Shown here: piece by piece, positions 1 to 8,006 of the stretch | How positions within the stretch are numbered: the stretch's first letter is position 1 | Layout of the letters: the number at the start of each line of letters is the position of its first letter | Assembly: GCA_964645045.1 (NCBI GenBank) | Contig: CAZXYZ010000039.1 | Coordinates: forward strand, 20,776 to 84,775 | DNA from: Anammoximicrobium sp964645045 | Lineage (GTDB): Bacteria; Planctomycetota; Planctomycetia; Pirellulales; Pirellulaceae | Direction: 5' to 3' | Length of the DNA stretch: 64,000 nucleotides | The notes under the pieces: model-generated | Told to the model about the DNA's origin: nothing | The model's database searches: none | The model's input: the letters and a program-made list of their open reading frames with translations, nothing else | Translations under genes and position numbers: made by a program

Positions 1-621
1 GACGACCGCTGGTCCCTCGCGGACGATTCGGAATTGCTCCGTGGCGATTCTGCGCGACGTGACGAACCGGGCTTCGCCCATCCAAGCTCCGTCGGCCCCC
101 GACCATCGGCGGATCGGCGGTGCCGCCTGCGAGGCGTCGATTGGGGCCTCATGCAATTTCTCGGCCGGCGCAGGCACTTGCAAGGCGAGCTGTTCGTTGC
201 GGATCACGAGCGTCGAGCCCTGCACTTGCGCCGTCAACGCGGAAGGTCCGGAGCCGCCGCTCTGGGACCGCAGCGTGTACGTCGCCTTGCCGCCTTGGGG
301 CACGAAGGCCACGAAACTGAGCACGTCGCCGTCGATCTGACAGGGGACGAGCTGGCCTTGTTTGTTCACCAAATCGCACTGTCCCGGCTTGAATCGCCCG
401 GTATCGACCGTGTACTGAACCAGCTCCGGTCCCCAGTTGCGGAACCCATAATCCGAAATCGTCAGCCTGCCATCGGCGGGCACGGCCGAACGTACCGTCG
501 GATCGGCGGTTTCTGAGAGAGCCGACCCGCAAAACGACAGAGGCAAGAGCAGGATGACAATTGCAGCAAACTCGCTTATCGTCCTAACCGCGGCGATGGC
601 CAAGTGACAAAACGATTTCAT
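1..621 (-). CDS. Secreted protein, N-terminal part only (cut by the left window edge)
   Basis: An open frame reads leftwards from the ATG at 621 to base 1 with no stop, giving 207 codons of a longer gene. The first ~33 residues look like a signal peptide: a basic start, then a hydrophobic stretch reading AAIVILLLPLSF. The mature part begins near SETADPTVRSAVPADG and is rich in beta-strand-like sequence. I do not recognise it firmly. The mature part faintly recalls the N-terminal region of secreted planctomycete polysaccharide lyases or hydrolases, which is inference only. It is divergent from the gene at 834, and the shared 622-833 gap must hold the promoters of both. Confidence 0.7.
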   Translation of the reverse strand, partial: MKSFCHLAIAAVRTISEFAAIVILLLPLSFCGSALSETADPTVRSAVPADGRLTISDYGFRNWGPELVQYTVDTGRFKPGQCDLVNKQGQLVPCQIDGDVLSFVAFVPQGGKATYTLRSQSGGSGPSALTAQVQGSTLVIRNEQLALQVPAPAEKLHEAPIDASQAAPPIRRWSGADGAWMGEARFVTSRRIATEQFRIVREGPAVV

Positions 622-833
622 GTGGCGTCTCCTTCTTCCATCCAACCCAGCGATTGTACCCCTTCACGGCTTCCACCTCGCTCGCTGGGCGCATGATTCT
701 ACCGGCAAGTGACCTTGGAAGTGACTGGGGGAGCAGGGGAATCGGCGGGCAATTGCCGGCAACCTCGCATTGACAGAAGCGGCCACGTCGTCGAAACTTA
801 ACTTCCTGAATTCGTTTGCGAACGGAGGCCCCC

Positions 834-1163
834 ATGCACTCGACGGATCGGCTCTATCAGTTGTACGCCGAGCATTACCGCAGGCTCGAAGACGGCTTTT
901 CAAACGTCCGGCATTGGTACGGGGCGACGGACTTGGCGGCGGCGGGGATCGAGAGGTTGAGCCCGGACGAGTTCGTCGCGGAACTTCGGCGATTGGAGGC
1001 TACGCCTGAGCTCCTCCGCAATTGGCTGCTCCGGATTCTTCACGATCAAGACTACGACGAGGACGAGATCGGGCAAGAGTTGCGGTCGGTGTTGCGGAAC
1101 GCAACTCCCATCAAGCCCCCGCATTTCTGCCTGCCATCCCGGGCGTTGACCGTTTCCAAGTAG
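834..1163 (+). CDS. Hypothetical protein, 109 aa
   Basis: The ATG at 834 is chosen over upstream in-frame starts because a clean GGAGG (824-828) sits five bases before it. The product is charged and probably helical and soluble, with many Arg, Glu and Asp residues and a central stretch ELLRNWLLRILHDQDYDEDE. No signal peptide, membrane segment or recognised domain is visible. It ends 12 bases before the stop of the convergent gene at 1176-1973. Function unknown. Confidence 0.6.
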   Translation: MHSTDRLYQLYAEHYRRLEDGFSNVRHWYGATDLAAAGIERLSPDEFVAELRRLEATPELLRNWLLRILHDQDYDEDEIGQELRSVLRNATPIKPPHFCLPSRALTVSK

Positions 1164-1175
1164 TCAAGTCTCGCC

Positions 1176-1973
1176 TCAATCGGCTCTTTCGCGTCTGGTC
1201 ATAGCTGATTTGAGAAGTACGATCAGATCATCCAGCAACACCTCCGTGCGGCACGCCTTGTCGTAGAATTCGTCCTCGTGTTCTGCATCCATCACGAGTT
1301 CCAGGCCGTTTTGCTGCATGAAGTCGCGCACGATGTTCCCCACGAACTCCTTGGCCGCGGGTGAACGTACCGTCGAAACCGCAACGGCTCGCGCTACCGC
1401 TGCTGCGACGATTGCGTAGTCCTGCCACCAGCCCGGAATCCCAGCACCTTTCCCGATCTGGCGAATTCGTTCCTCCTCGGCGTTAATGACGGCTTCGAGA
1501 TTCTGAAACGCGTAGTCCTCCGAGGTTCTGACCTCGCGAACAGGCGGGTATGCCTCGCAGATGATCGGGGCTAATTCGCATCCCACCAGCTTGTTCTCGT
1601 TCATCGCTGCCATCAAGTCGTCGTACAGTTGGAATCCGGTAAGTGGGGTCCGGCTTGGCAAGTCGGACGATGCCGCGATCAACCACAGCAGGCCATCGAC
1701 AAACTCCAGTATCTGGCCGTGCCGATCTTTCGCTTGGTCACGGTGAACGCGTTCCGTCTCCGCCCTAGCCGTGGCTTTCTCTTCCGGGGTGGGAAACAGA
1801 GGAGATGCTCCCCGTCTCATCCATTTCGGCGTGCTACTGACGTCTTTGAACGTCTGCAATTGGGCGGGAAAGTACTCTTCAAAGAACAGACTCGCCCGGA
1901 CTCGCCAGCGATGAATGACCTTCCAGTCCGAGGGATCAGCCCTTGCGAGGTCCTCGCGCAGATCTCGGAGCAT
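1176..1973 (-). CDS. Hypothetical protein next to a TIR-domain gene, ~265 aa
   Basis: The open frame extends upstream to a TTG at 2195, but that part overlaps the TIR gene. The first ATG is at 1973, so that start is used, without a strong ribosome binding site and with real uncertainty. The protein is Trp-, Glu- and Arg-rich (VIHRWRVRASLFFEEYFP), with a more hydrophobic alanine-rich stretch near the C-terminal third (DYAIVAAAVARAVAVSTV). No family is recognised. It lies just downstream of the TIR gene on the same strand, so the two may be co-transcribed. A partner role in a TIR signalling or defence pair is only an inference from position. Confidence 0.5.
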   Translation of the reverse strand: MLRDLREDLARADPSDWKVIHRWRVRASLFFEEYFPAQLQTFKDVSSTPKWMRRGASPLFPTPEEKATARAETERVHRDQAKDRHGQILEFVDGLLWLIAASSDLPSRTPLTGFQLYDDLMAAMNENKLVGCELAPIICEAYPPVREVRTSEDYAFQNLEAVINAEEERIRQIGKGAGIPGWWQDYAIVAAAVARAVAVSTVRSPAAKEFVGNIVRDFMQQNGLELVMDAEHEDEFYDKACRTEVLLDDLIVLLKSAMTRRERAD

Positions 1974-2053
1974 CTGCCTGGTCCGCTGGGGAACGTCCCG
2001 GTACGCCGATGTCGGCTGACCCGCCGCGCCCGGCTCGGCTTGCGGCGGGTCGG

Positions 2054-2500
2054 CTAAGGGTGGAGCGGCGTAGACTGCAGCGACGTTAACAAATGCTCGA
2101 AACCATGCATTCGTTGCGATGGCGGAAACAAATCCACGTACTGCAACCGATCCAGCGTCCGTGTCGCGTCGATTTCGATCAGGGGGATTTCGCAATCCGA
2201 CAGCCGAACCGGAATCAAGAAAATGCTACCGGGAGGGAGATCCCGATAGGCGGTGATCGCGTCGGCGGCTTCCGTGTAGATGCCGGACGCCGTGCGGGCG
2301 ACTGCTTCCTTGGACAGGCAGAGCACCACGGCATAGGCGTCTCTCATCGCCCGGCGGATTTCGTGTTTCCAGTCGTGTCCCGGCAGGATATCTTGGTCCC
2401 ACCATACTGGTTCGCCAGCCGAAATCAACTCATCGCGAAGTTTGCCGACTTCGACCTTATTGGTTCGGCAGTACGACAGGAAGACGTGTTTCTTGGGCAC
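2054..2500 (-). CDS. TIR-domain protein, 148 aa
   Basis: The product is essentially one TIR domain. It starts KKHVFLSYCRTNKVEV (strand A and box 1), has WWDQDILPGHDWKHEI (BB-loop region), then AYAVVLCLSKEAV, and GIYTEAADAI with Glu77 at the position expected for the NADase glutamate. I start it at the GTG at 2500, which follows a GGGGGC-rich stretch, because the open frame upstream (to 2971) has no domain-like sequence and looks fortuitous. Bacterial TIR domains often cleave NAD+ or make NAD-derived signals in defence and effector systems. No sensor domain is fused here, so partners would have to come from neighbours: the unknown gene downstream or the DGR operon upstream. Confidence 0.75.
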   Translation of the reverse strand: MPKKHVFLSYCRTNKVEVGKLRDELISAGEPVWWDQDILPGHDWKHEIRRAMRDAYAVVLCLSKEAVARTASGIYTEAADAITAYRDLPPGSIFLIPVRLSDCEIPLIEIDATRTLDRLQYVDLFPPSQRMHGFEHLLTSLQSTPLHP

Positions 2501-2987
2501 CGTTTGCCCCCTTGGTCTGACCGCTTGTGGTGATGAAGTTGCCTTTGCGGCACGGTGCCGCAGTGCGCCGAGCCTGAACCATGACCTCGTAGGACACGAG
2601 CCCACTCGTATTCCTCGACCGGTCTTTCTCAAAGGCTCTGTTAACTTGGCGATTGAGGCAGCCAACGCGCATGGAATAGAACCGACACCGTGGTCGCATA
2701 CAAGTCCCCGGGATCGCTCAAACTGCGTTCGGCAATTTCGTGGCATGGCTTCCTGCGTTCTGGTCGCCGGGCCAACGTAACGATGAGCCGTACGCCCCAT
2801 GCCGAGGCGATCGCGATGGCCAAGCGAACTCTTGGTTTCGCCGCAGGTCGATGCAACTAGCCATCGGAGAACAGCTTGCACGCCTTCGAAAGATTCTCGA
2901 CCGGTCGTGTCGTCCTTATTGATAGAGGCGGTTAGCGCCGCCAGCGTGCCGCGGACAAAGTCAGATGGCATTCAGGAGTCGACTGGC
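2501..2987. other. Gap between the TIR gene and the DGR operon; no convincing gene
   Basis: This stretch separates the divergent TIR gene and the first DGR-operon gene. Open frames cross it on both strands, but none has a convincing start, domain or ribosome binding site. A CAGGAG motif at 2973-2978 serves the gene starting at 2988, and the promoter of the DGR operon probably lies here. I could not assign -35/-10 boxes with confidence. Confidence 0.4.
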
Positions 2988-3245
2988 ATGAACGAAGCGA
3001 ACCCGGATTCCCTGCAACAGATCGAACACTGGCTCGATCAGCACGCGGACGAAATCGGTCGGCGGGCGGCGGCGCGGGCGGCGAGGACCGTGTTCTGGAA
3101 CCGCCGACTTCGGCGTATGAACGGCGCGCTGGGCGCAGCCCTGCTGCTGATGGCCGCACAGGTAGGCTGGGGCTTCCTGCTCCTGGCCCGCCTTCAAGGA
3201 GTCGCGTCCAGTCTGCCGGAAATCGTGCGGCTGACGCTGTCGTGA
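2988..3245 (+). CDS. Small single-pass membrane protein, first gene of the DGR operon (85 aa)
   Basis: The ATG at 2988 follows CAGGAG by nine bases. Residues 1-43 are charged and probably helical (DQHADEIGRRAAARAAR), then residues ~46-67 form one hydrophobic segment (GALGAALLLMAAQVGWGFLL). The arginine-rich side (NRRLRRMNG) just before it suggests a cytoplasmic N-terminus. No family is recognised. It is followed after 40 bases by another membrane-anchored protein on the same strand, so it is likely co-transcribed with the DGR target. A size and layout like this would fit an anti-sigma-like or signalling partner, but nothing in the sequence proves it. Confidence 0.65.
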   Translation: MNEANPDSLQQIEHWLDQHADEIGRRAAARAARTVFWNRRLRRMNGALGAALLLMAAQVGWGFLLLARLQGVASSLPEIVRLTLS

Positions 3246-3285
3246 TTGGCACAGGTTATCTCTCAAGGCTCAAAGGAGACAAACG

Positions 3286-4134
3286 ATGGTACGAAGCATT
3301 TTGGCGATGGTCGGTTTGTTGGCGCTGCTGACGGGTTTGGCCGTTTGGCAGTTCGGGTTCTTCTCGAAGAAGGTGCAGGAAGTCAGCCTGCAGATCGAAC
3401 GCGAGACGGCCGTGGCGCGGGCGGAGGGCATGATCCGCGACACCGAACGCCAGGCAGCGGAGTTGACGGAAAAAGCCAGGAAACTGCGGATCGAAGCGCG
3501 GGCGAGGGAAATTGCCGTCGAGCGGGGTGCGGAGCAGGTCGAGAAAACGCGGCTGGCGACGGCGGCTTTGGCCAAAGCGGCGCGGGAAGCGGGATTGCCG
3601 AAGCCCACCGAAGCGGGCCCCGACGACCTGAAGAAGACGTTCACCTTCGCCGGGCGCACACTGACCGGAGCGGAACTGTACCAGACGCTCGAACGCTGGC
3701 AAACGGATGTGCAACGGGACGAACGCAAGGTCAGCGTGAACGCCAAGATAACGGATCGCTTCCGCGCCGCCGCGGATCAATTGGAAGCTAAGCAGGGCAA
3801 GATGGTCGCTGCCGTGACCGATGTCCGGGCGAAGCTCGAAGAACTGAACATGCAACGCGACTTGGCCCAGGTAGAAAAAGACCTGGCGGAACTGGGCGCC
3901 AATCTGCGGGGCGACTTTGCGGGCGACTTGGGCCAGGCCATGAACACCCTGCAGAAGGAAATCGACGAATTGCAGGCGACCAGCGAGGTGATTGGCAAGG
4001 AGCCGGATCAGGGGCCGGCCCTCACGCCGGACGACGTACTGGCCGGACAACAGGCCGAAGTGTCGGTGCGACAGCAGCTGGACGCCTTGTGGGACGCCCC
4101 CGCCGAAAAAGCGAAGGCCAAGGCGAAGAAGTAA
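3286..4134 (+). CDS. Membrane-anchored coiled-coil protein in the DGR operon, 282 aa
   Basis: The ATG at 3286 follows AAAGGAG. An N-terminal hydrophobic segment (residues ~4-25, LAMVGLLALLTGLAVWQFGFF) is followed by a long helical, charged, heptad-like region (residues ~30-250) that is poor in Gly and Pro. It ends in a lysine-rich tail (EKAKAKAKK). It looks like a protein anchored in the inner membrane with a coiled-coil body. I recognise no enzyme motif; PspA- or toxic-anion-resistance-like architecture is a loose comparison only. The position between another small membrane protein and the sigma-like and target genes suggests that it works with the DGR target, whose N-terminal half is also helical. 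Confidence 0.7.
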   Translation: MVRSILAMVGLLALLTGLAVWQFGFFSKKVQEVSLQIERETAVARAEGMIRDTERQAAELTEKARKLRIEARAREIAVERGAEQVEKTRLATAALAKAAREAGLPKPTEAGPDDLKKTFTFAGRTLTGAELYQTLERWQTDVQRDERKVSVNAKITDRFRAAADQLEAKQGKMVAAVTDVRAKLEELNMQRDLAQVEKDLAELGANLRGDFAGDLGQAMNTLQKEIDELQATSEVIGKEPDQGPALTPDDVLAGQQAEVSVRQQLDALWDAPAEKAKAKAKK

Positions 4135-4272
4135 CACGTCGGCGAGTCTCTCCGAGACTCGCGTCCGGTCTAGGAGAGCCCGGGCTGCGTGCGCATACGG
4201 TTCGTGCGGTTGCCTTCCCCGCAAACGGCAGGGTACAATCAAAATCCTTAGCGGCGTCCAAGGCGTGCTTTC

Positions 4273-4722
4273 ATGTCCCCAACCGACGATCAACCACCGA
4301 AAATGCTGCCCCTGAGCCGCTTGATTCAGGCCGTGGCCAGCGCGAGGTCGGAGCAGGAAGTGAACGGCGCCATGCTGGAACTGCACGCGGCGGCGTGGCC
4401 GATGTTGCGGCCGATCATCGCGCGGGGAATGAACGAGCGACGCGTCTGCGGGCATGGCGCGTCCTTGGATGAACCCGCGGACATTTACAACCTCGTGCTG
4501 CAGCGGGTCGCCAACGGAGCAAAATACCTCCGCGGCCCATCGGAGGCTGAAGCGGAAGCATGGCTGAAGAAGATCACGAAACGGTTGATCGAGGATTCGG
4601 TGAAGACGGCCCGCCGACGCCGGGAACGCTGGCGCCGGCTGGAATGGATGGCGCGGCTCATGTACCCGCACAAGTTCGATCGGCCCCAGTCCCATCAGGA
4701 GCAGGACGATGACGGCGAGTAA
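4273..4722 (+). CDS. Sigma-70 region-2-like protein lacking region 4, 149 aa
   Basis: Residues ~70-125 read like region 2 of planctomycete ECF sigma factors: DEPADIYNLVLQRVAN, then a GPSEAEAEAWLKKITKRL block and a basic run VKTARRRRERWRR, matching the usual D-V-Q-E / F-R-G-x-S-E / A-W-L / R-R-R pattern. The protein ends soon after in an acidic tail (QEQDDDGE), so no region 4 (promoter -35 reader) is present. It may be a reduced sigma factor or a regulator using the region 2 fold. The gene overlaps the DGR target start by 14 bases, so translation of the two is probably coupled. Linkage of a sigma-like protein to a variable surface-type protein is unusual. Confidence 0.6.
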   Translation: MSPTDDQPPKMLPLSRLIQAVASARSEQEVNGAMLELHAAAWPMLRPIIARGMNERRVCGHGASLDEPADIYNLVLQRVANGAKYLRGPSEAEAEAWLKKITKRLIEDSVKTARRRRERWRRLEWMARLMYPHKFDRPQSHQEQDDDGE

Positions 4723-7324
4723 GCGGAAAGTGCTTCGTCGAGCGGAATTCACTTCGCTTGTCGCGGAACGGATTGAAATCCGTTCTACGTTCGTGGTCGC
4801 CGTGTTGATACTCGTGGCATTGGAAGGCTGTTCGAGACCGAAACCGCCGGAACCGGAACCGGCCCCGGTCCCCGGAACATCGCCAAACGTGACGGACGCC
4901 AGCCCCGTGGCCGCGCCGGAACCGACCCCGCCCGCGCCGGCCGAACCGCCGTTGACGCAGCGTCTGGCAGAGCAACTGCTGGCCCTCAAAGATCTTCAGC
5001 AGAAACGCCAGAACTTGCTCCTGGATTTCAAAGTCGAACTCGCCCAATTGGCGGCCGACTTGAAAACGGGCATCCGCCGTCAAGGTTTGGAATTGGACCA
5101 GGCCCTGCAACAACTCAAACAACCGCCCCCGCAGGGACCGCTGGCTGAATTGGCGCTCAAGTACCGGCGCTGTGCGGCCTTGCAGGTCTCGATTCAGCGG
5201 CTGAAAGACATGATCGACAGCGATCAAGTCCGACTCGGCAAACTGGAATTCGCCGAAGCCAACCTCCGTCAACAGGAAAGGTTGGAGGGCGTCTCGATTC
5301 CGGCGGACCGCGAAAAGGCGGAAAAGCTGCTCGAGGAAGTGGAAGAACAAGATCAATTCAATCCGGAAGATATTTTGGAAAATCCGGCTCTGGCCAAAGA
5401 ACTCGATGACGCGTTTCAAAACGTCCAGCAGAACCTCCAGCACCGCGTGAGTCTGTTGCCGGCCCGTACCGAAAAGTCGCTTGACGAACTGGCAAAACTG
5501 CCGGCGCTGGATTTTCCCGCACAGAGTCTGGCGGAGCGGACTCTGTTGGATGCTCTGCGCGAACACCTCGCCGCGGGCCAAACGGAAGCGGCACGGCTGC
5601 TGACGGCGGCGCAGCCTGAATCCGCTATTCTCGCCCTGCACGAGTGTCTGGGCAAGGTCCGTTTCGACTTGGAGAAATTCGGAGAGCCGCTCACGTGGAA
5701 AGCCGACTGCTTGCAGCAACTCGACCAGACCCAATCGGCTTTGTCCGAGCAACTCGCCGGCCCGTACCTGACGGCGATCGAAAATGCAGTCCCCGAGGCC
5801 CGGAAGAAACAGGACTGGAGCCCCGTGCTCGATTTGCTGGAAGAAGTCCTGCGGCTTGCCCCCAAAGCCGCCAAGTTACCCGATTTGATTCGCGAGATTG
5901 ACGTATTGCTCCAATGGCGGGAAAGTGCCGGCGACTTGGAAGCCGCGGTGGCCCGCAAGCGGTTCGAATTGCTGCGTCAGCAGGTGCTGCCGGGAACCGC
6001 ATACAAACCGCCCCTCGTCACCCTGGCCAAACCATCGTCCAAACCTTCCCTGCCGGCCGTCACGCCAAACGCTGCGGCGCCACCTCCAACGCCGGTCTCG
6101 CGAGTCGCCCCCGGCGAGATCGATTTTGCCGCTTGGCAACGCGCCCACGAGGCGTTGCACGCAGCATCGCGGGGTTATCTTGGTTTGGAAGCGGAACTGA
6201 AGGCCATTCTGGTCGACTACCAAGCAACGGCTCCCAAGGCACAACAGAAGCAAGCGGAATTGAATCAGCAGCGGGAGGTCGTCGCCGCCGCTCTGGCGGA
6301 CCAAGACCGCGCCGAGCAGGACGTCTTTGGCCAATACGCACGGCTGATCGCCAAACGCCAACAGGCCTACGAACACTTGACGAAAACCCTGGGCATGAAA
6401 ACGACGGCCCAGGAACCATGGCGGGTCGAACGGCAGATCGCCGGGTTGCGGACGGAACAGCAGCCGTATGCGGCGGGCAACGAGCGGGCGGGAGGCCGCG
6501 GTCCCGCGATCGACCTTGTCGCCGTGGCCCGCCGCGCCGGTTTCACCGGGTTGAAACCCGGCGATCCTTTTGTCTTGGCGTACCAGGGGGTCGCCATCCC
6601 GTTGCGATGGTGCCCGCCCGGCAGCTTTCGCATGGGCAGCCCAACGAGTGAGTCCGGTCGCAGCGAGAATGAGGCCCAGGTCGAGGTGACTCATTCCGCC
6701 GGCTTCTGGATGGCGGAGACGGAAACGACCCAGCAGCTTTGGCAAGCCGCGATGGGCGTCAGTCTCCGGCAACAGGCGTCCACGGCAGGCACCAGCAGTT
6801 CGCTGTACGGCGAAGGCCCCAATCATCCGATGTACTACGTGAACTACGACGAGGCGACGGCTTTTTGCCGAAAGCTGAGCGATCACTTCACCGAAGCCGG
6901 AACTCTGCCCGATGGCTGGCAAATCATGTTGCCCACGGAAGCTCAGTGGGAATACGCTTGCCGCGCCGGCGCGACGACCGCGTTCAACTTCGGAAGCGAT
7001 GAAAGCCAACTGGAGCAGTACGCTTGGTTCGACAAGAACGCCGCAGGGGCGACGCACCCCGTGGCACAGAAAAAGCCCAATACGTGGGGACTGTGCGACA
7101 TGCACGGCAATTTGTGGGAGTGGTGCCGCGACGGTTATCAGGATAGACTACCGGGCGGAGTGGATCCTGTTGTGGCGCAGGCGGCCTCGGCCCGGGTGTA
7201 TCGCGGCGGCAGTTGGTGCTACGCGGCCGCGTACTGCCGGTCGGCGTACCGCTCCAGGGGCTCGCCGTCGTACCGGAGCAACTACCTGGGTTTCCGGCTG
7301 GCCGCAGTCCAGTCCCCACGCTGA
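4709..7324 (+). CDS. DGR target (variable) protein: lipoprotein-like, coiled-coil, C-terminal FGE/C-type-lectin fold, 871 aa
   Basis: The ATG at 4709 is preceded by CAGGAG. Residues ~27-41 are hydrophobic and end in an imperfect lipobox (VALEGC), so a lipid anchor or signal anchor is likely. A proline-rich linker follows, then a long helical region (~75-470), a Pro/Ala linker (~430-465) and a second helical part. Residues ~615-867 form an FGE-sulfatase (SUMF1-like) domain: FRMGSPTSESG, LPTEAQWEYACRAG, DMHGNLWEWCRDGY, VYRGGSW, CRSAYRS, LGFRLAA. This fold has the C-type-lectin topology typical of DGR targets. The last ~43 codons (825-867) are the variable repeat. Variable residues are 828, 837, 838, 842, 847, 849, 851, 855, 857 and 859. 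Likely a ligand-binding display protein, not an active FGE. Confidence 0.88.
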   Translation: MTASKRKVLRRAEFTSLVAERIEIRSTFVVAVLILVALEGCSRPKPPEPEPAPVPGTSPNVTDASPVAAPEPTPPAPAEPPLTQRLAEQLLALKDLQQKRQNLLLDFKVELAQLAADLKTGIRRQGLELDQALQQLKQPPPQGPLAELALKYRRCAALQVSIQRLKDMIDSDQVRLGKLEFAEANLRQQERLEGVSIPADREKAEKLLEEVEEQDQFNPEDILENPALAKELDDAFQNVQQNLQHRVSLLPARTEKSLDELAKLPALDFPAQSLAERTLLDALREHLAAGQTEAARLLTAAQPESAILALHECLGKVRFDLEKFGEPLTWKADCLQQLDQTQSALSEQLAGPYLTAIENAVPEARKKQDWSPVLDLLEEVLRLAPKAAKLPDLIREIDVLLQWRESAGDLEAAVARKRFELLRQQVLPGTAYKPPLVTLAKPSSKPSLPAVTPNAAAPPPTPVSRVAPGEIDFAAWQRAHEALHAASRGYLGLEAELKAILVDYQATAPKAQQKQAELNQQREVVAAALADQDRAEQDVFGQYARLIAKRQQAYEHLTKTLGMKTTAQEPWRVERQIAGLRTEQQPYAAGNERAGGRGPAIDLVAVARRAGFTGLKPGDPFVLAYQGVAIPLRWCPPGSFRMGSPTSESGRSENEAQVEVTHSAGFWMAETETTQQLWQAAMGVSLRQQASTAGTSSSLYGEGPNHPMYYVNYDEATAFCRKLSDHFTEAGTLPDGWQIMLPTEAQWEYACRAGATTAFNFGSDESQLEQYAWFDKNAAGATHPVAQKKPNTWGLCDMHGNLWEWCRDGYQDRLPGGVDPVVAQAASARVYRGGSWCYAAAYCRSAYRSRGSPSYRSNYLGFRLAAVQSPR
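7183..7307 (+). repeat. DGR variable repeat (VR), 125 bp
   Basis: The VR aligns without gaps to the template at 8992-9116 (constant offset 1809). It matches at 111 of 125 positions. All 14 mismatches fall where the template has A: 7190, 7191, 7217, 7218, 7220, 7229, 7244 and further sites to 7286. Ten of the eleven template AAC codons are changed, to Ala, Cys, Tyr, Ser and Gly codons. The last 22 bases (7286-7307, from CTGGGTTTCC) are invariant and should act as the initiation-of-mutagenic-homology site. Just beyond it the copies diverge at non-A bases (TC against CT). Confidence 0.93.
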
Positions 7325-7368
7325 GCCTGCCGGTGCAGCGGCAAGCAGCAAGCGGAGCCGGGAGCGTA

Positions 7369-7417
7369 GGCCGAAGGGGTTCATACGGAGCGCAGCGGAG
7401 TTGAACCCCTTCGAGCC
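7369..7417 (+). repeat. Long inverted repeat / hairpin 3' of the VR
   Basis: The arms 7372-7383 (CGAAGGGGTTCA) and 7402-7413 are perfectly complementary over 12 bp with an 18-base loop. Three more G-C pairs (7369-7371 with 7415-7417) extend the stem past one bulged A. It starts 61 bp after the VR ends and 45 bp after the target stop codon. Known DGRs often need a hairpin or cruciform just downstream of the VR for target recognition. This one is farther away than in the phage BPP-1 system, so it could instead be a transcription feature. There is no T-tract. Confidence 0.65.
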
Positions 7418-7514
7418 GGAGCGGACGGCGGAGCGGGCGAAAGGCGGTGTACAGGCGCGCAGGCATTGACGATTAGTGTACAAAATAACATTTACTTGAC
7501 CGGAGTTGAAAGCG

Positions 7515-8006
7515 ATGGCATTCCGCTTCTTCTGTATCCCGGCTGTGCGTAGCGAAGCGGCGGAGGCCGAATTGAACGCGTTCCTGCGAGCGCACCGTGT
7601 CGTCGAACTGAAACGCCGCTGGGTGGACCAAGGCAGCAACTCGTTCTGGTCGTTCGCCGTGGAGTACCTGGATGCGTCAGCCGGTTCAGCCGCGCCGTTT
7701 AAGCCAATGCCAGGCAAGGGCAAGATCGATTACCGCGAAAAATTCCTGCCCGAGGACTTTGCCGTGTTTTCCAAACTGCGCGAGTTGCGGAAGCTGATCG
7801 CCCAAGACGAAACGGTTCCTGTTTACACCATCTTTACGAACGACCAGCTGGCGCAAATGGTTGAAATGAGAACGCAGACCAAAGCCGCGTTGAAACAGAT
7901 TGCCGGATTGGCCGAAGCGCGGATTGAGAAATACGGAGACCGCGTCTTGAAGTTATTGCAGCAGGAGTGGAAGGATTCCGATGCAAAGAGCGGGCCGGCT
8001 GTTTAG
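7515..8006 (+). CDS. HRDC-domain DGR accessory protein, 163 aa
   Basis: The ATG at 7515 is preferred to a TTG at 7506; GGAG (7502-7505) is correctly spaced from it. Residues ~80-150 match an HRDC domain, the small helical nucleic-acid-binding module of RecQ helicases and RNase D: FAVFSKLRELRKLIAQDE, VPVYTIFTNDQLAQMVEM, then ALKQIAGLAEARIEKYGDRVLKLL. The N-terminal ~70 residues are of unknown type. Some DGRs are known to carry an HRDC protein instead of the usual Avd four-helix protein. It may therefore replace Avd in bringing the RT and template RNA together. It overlaps the RT gene start by 26 bases, which implies coupled translation. Confidence 0.82.
   Translation: MAFRFFCIPAVRSEAAEAELNAFLRAHRVVELKRRWVDQGSNSFWSFAVEYLDASAGSAAPFKPMPGKGKIDYREKFLPEDFAVFSKLRELRKLIAQDETVPVYTIFTNDQLAQMVEMRTQTKAALKQIAGLAEARIEKYGDRVLKLLQQEWKDSDAKSGPAV

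Noticed and set aside
2054..2971. Long TIR-containing open frame starting at 2971
   Set aside because: Residues before the GTG at 2500 show no domain or helical pattern, and the TIR homology begins directly after it.
7466..7494. Promoter-like TTGACG with an AT-rich stretch before the HRDC gene
   Set aside because: The spacing is fine, but the -10 candidate (CATTTA) matches poorly. It may be real, yet the evidence is too weak for a feature.
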